64,000 nt of DNA, from the NCBI GenBank assembly GCA_039621445.1, contig CP154956.1:92448164-92512163 (forward strand). Direction: 5' to 3'. The stretch comes from Euglena gracilis. Lineage: Eukaryota > Euglenida > Euglenophyceae > Euglenales. Both the position numbers and the translations under genes were made by a program. Below, in pieces: positions 55,870 to 64,000 of this stretch. Each line of letters starts with the position of its first letter. Positions within the stretch are counted from its first letter, which is position 1. The notes below the pieces were generated by a model that did no database searches, was not told where the DNA came from, and saw nothing but the letters and a program-made list of their open reading frames with translations.

Positions 55870-56127
55870 TCCGCTGTTCACATGCAGACGTCTTCGCTAG
55901 CACCATCCCGAAGCTGCCTGTACGTCATTGGCACATTGCTGTCGGAGATCAACGGACCCATCGATGCTAGCAACGCTCAGGCGACGAGTCAGCTCAACAA
56001 TCCTCGCAACTGTGTAGAAGGGTTTGTTTCAGGCTACGTGTTTGTCATCTTTGTTCTTTCTTTCTGTTGCCTTATCTTTCTGTATATTCCGCGTTCTATC
56101 ATGTCTGATGTGTTTTCTTTTCATTGA
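55870..56127 (+). CDS. Candidate terminal exon with a membrane segment
   Basis: The plus frame has a Ser/Pro/Asn-rich stretch, then about 20 hydrophobic residues (Tyr-Val-Phe-Val-Ile...Leu-Tyr-Ile-Pro), then a stop at 56127. It would fit the C-terminus of a single-pass membrane protein. The alternative is a donor at GCAACTGT|GTAGAA with the rest being intron. No family is recognised. Confidence 0.35.
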   Translation, partial: SAVHMQTSSLAPSRSCLYVIGTLLSEINGPIDASNAQATSQLNNPRNCVEGFVSGYVFVIFVLSFCCLIFLYIPRSIMSDVFSFH

Positions 56128-56557
56128 CAATTAAGCAGCCATGGGACCCTAGCGAGCAACTCCAGTTTTCAGATCAAAATGAAGGATCTAGCCTGCGCCG
56201 GCTGGCTTTCCGCCCGCAGTGAAGCGGAAATCCCAACCATGGAACCCTGGAGTTGCAGAAGTTTTCTCATTTCAATCCATAAATGAGTAAATCAACAGAA
56301 ACAATTATGTTTGCTTTGTTTGGATCGGCACAGCCCAAACCGGGTTGATCTGGAAGGCGCCTCATACCACTGCCCCCCTAAATTTACAATTTTTGGCCTA
56401 AATTTATTCCTAAATCAAAATCGGTCGGGATTTAGCTGTCATACACCTGATACCCCCTGTCGTGGAGGGGAGGAAGTGGAACGCTGCCAACCCGAACCAT
56501 TCCCGACACTCTCCCCGGTCATACCAGCCCCACTGAAGGGTCTTCCGAACGGGACAG

Positions 56558-56695
56558 TGCGGGGCCCCCACCGTGCGCACGCAGTCCCTCAGCCAGGTGG
56601 CGAGCAGCGGGGACGCAACGCTGGCGTACCTGGCGGCGGTGGGGCAGCGGAACGTCCTCGCCACCCGCCCAGCGGACCCCCGGGCGGCACCGCAA
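56558..56695 (+). CDS. Candidate exon, unknown protein
   Basis: After CGGGACAG the plus frame is open with strongly G/C-ending codons, including Gln-Ser-Leu-Ser-Gln-Val and an Ala/Leu/Tyr helix. The minus strand is also open. The right boundary is uncertain (possible donor AATG|GTCCGG at 56699). Confidence 0.35.
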
Positions 56696-56821
56696 AATGG
56701 TCCGGGGTCATGGAATGAATCACACCGCCCGCTGGAAGCGGCGCATTGTGCCGGATCATCGAAGCCCGGTGCATATTTTTTTGTGTAATTTGTGGAATCC
56801 CTTTTCGAGGCTGGCGGTGGG

Positions 56822-56980
56822 ACAAAACAAACTGTGAACAGCGTCCAAATGTCCGTGTTGAAAAATGGTTGGGGCTGCTGCCTGCAATCGATGGAGGCCT
56901 TGTTTCTCGCGCAGCTGGAGGGCCTGGACAACACTTCGAGGGCAGCGCTGACTGTGTCTCGGTCTGGTGGCCACTATTAG
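56822..56980 (+). CDS. Candidate exon, unknown protein
   Basis: The plus frame reads from about GTGAACAG to TAG at 56980 with a Met/Glu/Leu/Asp-rich helical middle. It may follow the exon at 56558 in one gene, but splice sites were not resolved. Confidence 0.3.
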   Translation, partial: TKQTVNSVQMSVLKNGWGCCLQSMEALFLAQLEGLDNTSRAALTVSRSGGHY

Positions 56981-57296
56981 GTTTCGGTTTGCACCTGTAT
57001 TTACACACCTCCCTGTGTCTACGAGGTATTTCTGGGACATCACTCGGACACACATTTTTTATTATTATCATTGATGTGGTGACGTTGACACGCCGACACA
57101 CCCCTGTGTCAACGGCACATTCGTGGGACATGGCATGTCTTGGGCAAATGGGGAGATAGATTGACCTGGTGTGTTTGGTGGCACCTCTTGGCATCAGTGG
57201 GGCAGTGATAGCATCAAGAATGCTTTTTCTGATGGGGTATGATTTCAACCCTGGGTGGCAAGCATTTTCAAACGTGCTCGTTCCGCCCGCGGGCAG

Positions 57297-57361
57297 CCTC
57301 CAGCATCCAGCAGAGCAGCTCGGAGCAAGTCCAGCAACTGACGCTTCAGCAAGCGGCACAG
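57297..57361 (+). CDS. Candidate Gln/Ser-rich exon
   Basis: After CGCGGGCAG, two bases plus 21 codons lead to the donor GCACAG|GTCACC. The segment is Ser/Gln/Leu-rich, like the 23.4-kb exon. It is on the same strand as the two preceding candidates, so 56.5-57.4 kb may be one host gene. Confidence 0.35.
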
Positions 57362-58094
57362 GTCACCAAGGGAGGGCATCACAAAAAAGGCAGAATGTTG
57401 AGTACACAATTCTGAAGAAGCCTCACATCAAAACAGCAAAAAAAAATATCAGGAGCATTTTTTTTAAAAAAAATCCATTTTCTTCATTTTAAAGAATCCA
57501 ATTGTGAAAGAATCGTTTCTCTTTGTGTCAAAAAATGGCATTATATTCTTTGGGACATATTTTGTCTCAAACGATTAGAGACATTTTTATATCATTTTTT
57601 TTTGAGTTGCAAGTTATCCGTGTGTGAGGGTACCTTCGCTTTGTTCTGTCATTTTTTGCTCTTTTTTTTGGTTGAAGGAATGATTATTTGCTAACAAATG
57701 GTGAATTCTCTTGGAACGTTTTTAATTGAGAGTTTTCCAATGACAATCCGTCCGAACCACTCATCATCACGTGAAAATGTCCGGCGTTGTGGGGCGAAGC
57801 AATTGTCGAAAGAATGAAGTTCCAGAGCATCTGACCTCTTGGACTGTGGTTGAATTGACATCGAATGCATTTTGCACGTTGCAATATTTCTTCTCCTGGT
57901 GTTTTTTTTTCTACAGATGATGTTGTTCCAAGCGAGAGGCATGCTAAACCCCCTGGGAACAAGTCAGTCAGCGCCCCGTCCAGGTTTTGCACCTCCCGGA
58001 AGTGATCACCAGACACGCCAGTGCAAGCCCAGGTGAAACAGTTTTGTTCTTGTTGCCACTGGCTTTCTGGCCATAAGCAAGCACCTCTGATGAT

Positions 58095-58200
58095 GCTGGG
58101 CGATGCTGAGTGTGCTGGGCAATGCTGGATTTTCGGAGACCAGAGGTGAGGTTCCGATGCTGGACGATGCAGGACGATGCTGGGCGGTGCTGGCATTTTT
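58095..58200. repeat. GATGCTGGGC minisatellite
   Basis: Copies of GATGCTG(G/A)GC and CGATGCTG(G) repeat, and similar words recur at 59010-59040. Confidence 0.6.
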
Positions 58201-58544
58201 TGCATACCTTGAAGAATTCAACCCATTTTTTGGAGCAATGAGCAATCATTTCCCACAAATCTCCCATGCCACACCCATTTTGGCTATTTTTGATTAATTT
58301 TGCTAATTTGGGGGCACATTGTGATGATTTGGGCAAATGTTGGGCTAATTTGGGTGAAGATCAGTTTATGGCATTTTGGCCCTTTGCATGCTACTTTGGT
58401 TATTTTCGGCATTTTTTTTTGATTTTTTGTAAACATTGTTGACCAAGTTTGGGGCTATTTTTTGATTATTTCAAGCCATTTCAGGTGGTTTTGATCGTTT
58501 TTTGGGGCTTTTACGGTCATTTTTGGGCTTTTGTTGGGAGCCAA

Positions 58545-58735
58545 TGGATGCAGGTACTGGAGTGGATGGAGTGGATGCAGATACCGGACAATATGCAATC
58601 AACGCAGATACTGAACAGGATGCAGTGGATGCAGACACTGGACAAGATGCATTGGATGCAGAGACTGGACAATGCAGCGGCTGCAGAGACTAGACAAGCT
58701 GAAGGCACTGGAGTGGATGCAGAGACGGACAAGGT
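58545..58735. repeat. 30-bp minisatellite (GATGCAGANACTGGACAA type)
   Basis: About five to six 30-bp units. Because the unit is a multiple of three, one plus frame encodes a tenfold-periodic Asp-Ala-(Asp/Glu)-Thr-Gly-Gln repeat without stops (58502-58693). It could be coding, but no flanking gene was found. Confidence 0.7.
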
Positions 58736-59869
58736 GCATGTTTGTGGCCAATCTAAACTAACCTGACTAAACTGACGGACTGACTAAACTGACTAAAGTG
58801 GTCTGAATTGGGCCCAAAGCAGTAAAAAGTGTCCAGAGAACAATAAGAAGCAATCAAAAGCAATTGGGGAAAAGTAGCCAAAAGTGGCCAAAAGTGTCAT
58901 GAGAAGGTGAATGACCAGAAGTGGACAAAAGTGGATGAAGTGGATACAGATGCTGTGGTGCATGCTCTGGATGCAGGTATCTGAGTGGATGCACCACCAA
59001 GGGCTTCAAAGGCGATGCAGGGTGATGCTGGGCGATGCCGGGCCCAAGGGCACGGCTGACCAGAGGTGCTTGGCCATAAGCACCAGGACTCGGCAGCCGC
59101 CCCAAACGCCCATCAAAACCCCCTCCCTTGCCTGGACATCCTCAAGGACAAACACTTGGAGCAGGCTGTTGTTCCCAGCAACGCTATGGTGGGGTCGGGG
59201 TTGGCAAGCATTTGAGGTCACCAAATCCCTCCTGCAGTTGGGTTAGGTTTGTTCAGGGTTAGGGCACGTGGCAGGGGTGCCCACACACCCCCAGAGCTTG
59301 TCGTTGGCCCCCACATATCGGGGGGGGGGGGAGCTAACAAAATTCCCCCCTCTGCTGTTGGAGCAGTATATTGCACAGGATTTTCTTTTAGCTTTGGACC
59401 CCGGGGGGGGGAGTGTGGTGGGTGGGCCGCCGAACCCCCCGGGAGGACCCCCAAGAGGTCCCCCGCCAGGGTCTTTGGCCATCTTTGATTTTTTTTTGGT
59501 GCGAAGCGCTGATAATGACCTTTTGACCCCGAGCTTGACCCCCTCGTGGTCCGCAGACCCCCTCCCATGGGGGGGGGGGGTAGAGGGTTCCTCCTCGGTG
59601 GGTGGGGAGGACCCTCCCCTCCCCCCTCCCCCCTCAAAGAACAATCCCTGATATGGTGTCACGAACGTTGGCACTTTTTTGGGCCCGGGGTCAGTATGGC
59701 CTGCGCCAATGAGCCAAGAGCGAAGAGGTGGTGGTTCACAAGACCAGAAAAGGTCCATGTCGGTCCATTTTCAGATGAAACTCCTGCCTTGGAAGGCCTT
59801 CTGGGGCACTCCGAGCCCAAGCACCTGGGGGGGGGGGGGGTCAGGCAAATGCAGCCTGTCGGGGGCGCC

Positions 59870-59977
59870 ATGTCCACGACTGCAGGCTGGACCATCGCGG
59901 TGGTACTGGCCATCCTCCTCGGCGTGATGGCGTGCAGTGCCTGGGGCACCGGCGATGGGCCGGCTTGCCTTGTTTAA
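59870..59977 (+). CDS. Candidate 35-residue signal-peptide/membrane ORF
   Basis: ATG at 59870 in a good start context (GCGCCATGT) opens 35 codons to TAA. Residues about 7-22 are a continuous Ile/Val/Leu/Ala segment followed by Ala-Cys-Ser-Ala-Trp-Gly, as at a signal cleavage site. Codons are mostly G/C-ending. It may be a first exon whose donor was not recognised, or a small membrane protein. Confidence 0.35.
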   Translation: MSTTAGWTIAVVLAILLGVMACSAWGTGDGPACLV

Positions 59978-59999
59978 ATGGACATATTGGAGAGCATGA

Positions 60000-61150
60000 A
60001 CAAAACCCGCCCCTCTTTATCCCTCCTGCTACCAAACCTCGACTTATAACTGAAGGGGTGGCAAACAGTTTTTTGTTGGAAATTTGCATCTTTGTTGTGT
60101 TTTGTGTGTGTGTGCTTTTTTGTGGCATTTTTTTTTTACATTCTGCAGGAAATGTTCCAGATAGAAAATTTTGCCAGTGAGACCCATTTTTTTGAGTTTC
60201 ATTGGGTTTTTTTTTTGTACCTTTTTCTCGTCGCGTTTTTCGAGGGTCTATGTGGCATCTGCCCCCTTCTTTTAACCCCCCCCCGCCTTAGGCGACGCTA
60301 ATTGTCAAAATTAATTCCCTCTTTTCACGTTTTCTGTTGTGCAGGTTCCCATTTACAACTTCCCAGATTTTTTTCTGGAAAATTTAAGGGGTGGTCATGC
60401 CACAACGAAAATTTGGGTCATTTTGCGTGCATTTTGGACATTTTGACAAAATGGTGAATTTGGAAATTTCAGGCTGTTTTAGGGGGGTGTTTTGGGAAAC
60501 TCCCCCGCTGGATCACATCGAAAATTGAAAAACACAAAACAGCCAGAGAACACCTGGCTCCGGAGCCCAGGTTGTGTCGGCTTGCTGCCAGACCCCCCCT
60601 GGAGGGGGCCGTGGGAGCAGGTGAAGAAAAGGCGCCTGCCTAAGCAACCCGCCTATTTTTGAACCTCTCGTGAGTCCAGAGTGCCAGTGGTTCGGGACAG
60701 AAGCAGACAACATTGCCAAAAGCCTATAATTCCTGGAAGAGATGTGCCGTAAAGCTTTCCGCCCAAACGTTGTTTTTGTGAAGAAGAGATTCTGCTTTTA
60801 CAGAGGGGACCAGATTGGGATTACCTCTAAAAATTTTTTAGGCGGTTAGAGCGGTGAGGCGTGGTATGCTGTGCTGTTGTCCAGAACAGGAGCAGTGGAA
60901 ATGGTTCAACACCATTCTAGCCGCAACAAGTTCAAGCACATCGGAAAGCTCGTGGATAATGTGAATCGAAGTTATTTGAGGTTCGACAGCACTGTGTCTT
61001 TAGGCAGTGTTTTTAGGCAGCGTCAAGTACCCAGCTGTCGACACAACTGGGCCACAAAAGTGAACGCATTTTTCCACCTGTCGACCCAATGAGAAAGGCC
61101 CCGAAAATATTTGGCAATCTCATACCTGTGGGACCCCCAGGGGTTCATTT
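60000..61150. other. No supportable gene
   Basis: T-rich tracts at 60110-60250, then mixed sequence. A plus frame at 60871-61092 is plausible by composition (74 codons) but lacks boundaries. Confidence 0.3.
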
Positions 61151-61162
61151 GCCAGCAGGCTA

Positions 61163-61500
61163 CTGTTTAAGAGTTTGCAGTACCCCGTGGGGGGGTGGAC
61201 TGTAGCTAGTCCAAATTTGGCTAATGGAAATTCTAGTGGACCGTCTAGGGGGTGGGGGGGGGGCGCTAACAAGGCTGGCCAGTGTAAAAACAGTTTTCAG
61301 TGACCGGCGCAACGCGCCGAATTTTTTTGGACCCCCCAAATCTTGCAAAAAAAAAATGACCATTTTTGGCCATTTTTGGAGCACATTCAGCTAAAAAAGG
61401 CACATTTTAAACCTGGTTTCCACCTCCGCACACAGCGCCGAAGGTAATTTTTTCCAGTTGGACCCCGGACCAACTGCAACAGCCTCAGCTTAAGCAACAG
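61163..61500. mobile_element. CTTAAG-family MITE copy
   Basis: It shares with 25863-26272 the text TTTGCAGTACCCC, GGACTGTAGCTAGTCCAAATTTGGCTA, CAGTGACCGGCGCAACGCGCCGA, CGCACACAGCGCCGA and TTTTTTCCAGT, in the same order, and ends CTTAAGCAAC. The hairpins have acquired mismatches. Confidence 0.7.
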
Positions 61501-61796
61501 CCTGACTGCCAGGCCGGTTGTGGTGGTAGCGGTACTGTTGAACTGAATTGCTGTCCCGAAAACATTTGATTTCTCAAGGAGGGACTGAAGCACCCCCCCA
61601 GAACCCTTCTCCTGAAATCCATCGGTGTTGGCCTCCACAATGCGCCAGACACCAGTCAGGCAATTTGCAACCCACCATACACTCACCACATACACACATA
61701 AAACAGGCAGATTCCCTCCTGCAAACCATCAACTGTTTGCGTTGTTAGGCGGGAATTCACGTACCATGCTTTGCTTTCAGTTGTAGGTGGTAATCC

Positions 61797-62235
61797 GTGT
61801 ATAGGATTACCCCCCCCCCTGTCCACCGACCACCCCTATATGCCGACCACCCCCCGGTCAGGGGTTGCAGGTTGGGGGGTGTACGACCCCCCCCCGGTCG
61901 GGGGTTGCAGGTGACCACGGAAAAATTTTTTCCCTCTCATGTGTTTGTCGACCAGCTTTTTCCCGTGTTTCCTGTCCATTGCAGAAGTGTTCCTCATGTT
62001 TCCTCTGGTGTGGTTATTGGTCCCTCACCTCATGGGGAGAAATATTTGGTAACAAAATATGAACGCAATGGACGTGATGTTGTTCACGACAAGGCCAATT
62101 GCACCTTTTTTGCCTTTTGGTTTTGTTTTGGCCCCTACCACCCCCCCGGTCGGGGGTTGCAGGTTGGGGGGTGTACGACCCCCCCCCCGGTCAGGGGTTG
62201 CAGGAACCCGGTCGTTGGACAAGGGGGGGGGGCGG
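61797..62235. repeat. Repeated GGTC(A/G)GGGGTTGCAGG units
   Basis: Two clusters (61797-61920 and 62140-62235) carry ACCCCCCGGTC(A/G)GGGGTTGCAGG and GGTTGGGGGGTGTACGACC, each about twice, separated by 220 bp of unrelated sequence. Each unit contains the inverted CCCCCCGGTC / GGTCGGGGG pairing. Confidence 0.7.
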
Positions 62236-62926
62236 GTACCACCTATTATACATATTTTACGCGGATAACTGCCCAAACAACCTATTGCGATGGCTCACTC
62301 AAACAACTCCATTTTGTGTCACCTCTTGTTTCATTTTAGGTGTATATTCCCATACAGCTGTATTATTCATTTGTTTCTCCAATATTGCGAAGAACAGAAA
62401 CCACGGACACACACCCCCGTGTCCCCCTCATTCAAATTCAGGAACTTTTTACCCACTTCCAACAGTTCTAATATGCCCCAAAGGACGCAATTCACAGCCA
62501 ATCAGGAATGGCTTTGGTGGCGCAAAGTAACATCCGGGGAATTTAGCCCAAAGATATTATGCACGCCCCTGAATCTGAAATTTTGTACCTTTTTAGGGGG
62601 GGTTTGAAAACAGCCAAAAATAGTGAAAAACGCAAAAATCGGTTGGCAATTATTATAATTAATTATGATTAGTGCCGCCTAAGCTAGGAAGATGACACAG
62701 AAATAGGAGAATAAAATCTGCTTAAAATTCGGCGGTGCGATGAGAAAATCAGGTGTGCACCACACGCCAAATTGTGAGGTGTTGGCAAATGTCAAAATGT
62801 TAAAATACCTCCCATGGTAGTAAAAAAAAAAGGCTTGGGCTGGGGTCATTTACCTCTTGTTTCTTTAGATAGGGTGGGCCTTATCCTTAGGGGGGGGGAT
62901 TGTAGATTTTTGATATGGCCTTTCAC

Positions 62927-63372
62927 CTAAACCCCCCCCCAAAATAAGACCCCCCCAAAAAGCCCCCTGGGCTGATCGAGCAGAAATCCAAAAATGAGAC
63001 CCCCCAAAAAAGACCCCCCTGACGGCGCGAAGCGCCGAATACGGTGAAGATTTTCCCTGAAAAATTACCAAAAACCCCAGTTTCACACACACAAAAATGG
63101 TGAAATTTGAAAAATTTTCAGATTTCTGAAGTGCAAAAAACATGCTAAATGTCAACTTACACCAATTTCTACATGGCGCACTTCGCGCCAGGAAAAATTT
63201 TAATGGTTTTAGGGAACCTGAAAAATGATGTTTTTTTTTGGGCCCGGGTCGGTCAAGAAATAACCCAAACATAAGACCCCCCAAAAACAAGACCCCCCCC
63301 CCTGGAGGTTTCCAGCAACATACCCAAAAATAAGACCTGGTTTTTTTGTTTTTTTTTTTGGTGGGGTTTAGA
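62927..63372 (+). mobile_element. AATAAGACC-family MITE copy
   Basis: It aligns throughout with 18728-19175: CAAAATAAGACC, TGGGCTGATCGAGCA, CGGCGCGAAGCGCCGAA, ACTTACACCAATTT, GGCGCACTTCGCGCC, GGGTCGGTCAAGAAA and CCAGCAACATACCCAAAAA. The ends are CTAAACCCCCC and GGGGTTTAG. Confidence 0.75.
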
Positions 63373-63573
63373 CCATGAGTCCTAAAGTTGTGAAAAGGAA
63401 TAATATAAAAGAGTAACAGAATAAGGATACCACCCACCTGTGGAGAGAGAAAAGGGAACCCATTAGGAAATCCTAATAGGATCTGCTCTCATACAACTTC
63501 CACGTGGGTTATTTTATCCATCCACAAGGTGAAGAACGATCCCCCCAACCACTTTTTATACATATACACACAC

Positions 63574-63645
63574 ATATCTATATCTATATCTATATCTATA
63601 TCTATATCTATATCTATATCTATATCTATATCTATATCTATATAT
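63574..63645. repeat. (TATATC)n microsatellite
   Basis: About eleven TATATC units directly before the palindromic element at the window's end. Confidence 0.95.
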
Positions 63646-63659
63646 AATATATATATATG

Positions 63660-64000
63660 CATATATATGGCAGGTGAGAACTTTAGGGGGGGGGGGGGGG
63701 GGGGCTCCTAAAGGGTCCTAAAGTTCACCCCACGAAGGACACCCCCCTTAATTGAAGGAGTAGGGTTAGGTGCGCACATGCTAATTTGCGCTACATGGCT
63801 ATGTTGCGCTACATGGCTATGTTGCGCAACATAGCCATGTTGCGCAACATAGCCATGTTGCGCAACGTAGCCATGTAGCGCAAATTAGCATGTGCGCACC
63901 TAACCCTACTCCTTCAATAATGGGGGTGGCCATCGTGGTGAGAACTTTAGGACCCCCCCTGGGTGGGGGGCTCCTAAAGTTCTCACCTGCCATATATATG
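63660..64000. mobile_element. Palindromic MITE at the window edge
   Basis: CATATATATGGCAGGTGAG..AACTTTAGG at the left is inverted at the right end of the window (CCTAAAGTTCTCACCTGCC..ATATATATG). Inside, 63751-63918 is a near-perfect palindrome with 84-bp arms and very few mismatches, made of GGAGTAGGGTTAGGTGCG followed by tandem 18-bp TGCGCAACATAGCCATGT units. A TA-rich target is suggested by the adjacent microsatellite. It has no coding capacity. Confidence 0.85.

Noticed and set aside
1-64000. CRISPR array or bacterial origin
   Set aside because: No evenly spaced identical repeats with unique spacers, no operons, and clear introns.

Overview
The window looks like nuclear DNA of a eukaryote, probably a protist or alga with a repeat-rich genome. 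The evidence is GT..AG splice junctions around short exons, a tRNA-type gene with internal A and B boxes, long micro- and minisatellites, very many poly-C/poly-G runs, several families of small inverted-repeat elements, and scattered TTAGGG- or CCCTAAA-like patches. Nothing identifies the lineage. No rRNA, CRISPR array, bacterial operon or organellar gene was seen. All calls were made by eye.

The main object is a 10.4-kb element at 33074-43492. Identical 27-bp terminal inverted repeats bound it, and a 5-bp direct repeat (AGTCA) lies immediately outside both ends, as expected of a DNA transposon insertion. Inside, all recognisable coding sequence is on the minus strand and is visibly more GC-rich than the surroundings. 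From its 5' (right) side it carries: a short terminal exon (43018-43143); a helical protein of about 208 aa (41663-42287); a protein of about 557 aa (39542-41215) whose motif order recalls DUF6589-type transposase-like proteins; an 83-aa ORF (38798-39049); and a six-exon gene for a protein of about 936 aa of unknown family (34511-38251). About 20 copies of a near-palindromic motif (core TGCGCGCAATTGCGCAAAT) lie in its introns, intergenic spacers and just inside both ends. None lies in an exon and none was seen elsewhere in the window. The natural reading is a large autonomous transposon with its own dispersed recognition or regulatory sequence. Four one-base frame breaks in genes A and C are sequence errors or early decay.

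Outside the element, 0-33 kb and 43.5-64 kb hold no complete gene that I can support. They hold isolated candidate exons with plausible splice sites: a signal-peptide exon at 9.03 kb, and exons at 14.3, 21.4, 23.4, 28.0, 31.4-31.9, 32.5, 48.9, 50.75-51.45, 53.2, 55.9, 56.5-57.4 and 59.9 kb. A tRNA-like gene lies at 2.2 kb, and a 2A-like motif at 5.9 kb is probably the remnant of a non-LTR retrotransposon. The rest is repeats.

Repeat layout: a GCGCATTTTT array (6.0-6.45 kb); a GT microsatellite (4.0-4.3 kb); a TTG array (13.9 kb); tetranucleotide arrays interrupted by a MITE (16.1-16.7 kb); a hAT-like MITE with an 8-bp target duplication (19.3 kb); a 630-bp polypurine tract (26.3 kb); a perfect 30-bp-arm hairpin in a MITE (29.2 kb); a 1.4-kb foldback element 230 bp beyond the large transposon (43.7-45.1 kb); and a multi-level palindromic element ending the window (63.66-64.0 kb). 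At least three small element families occur two to four times each.
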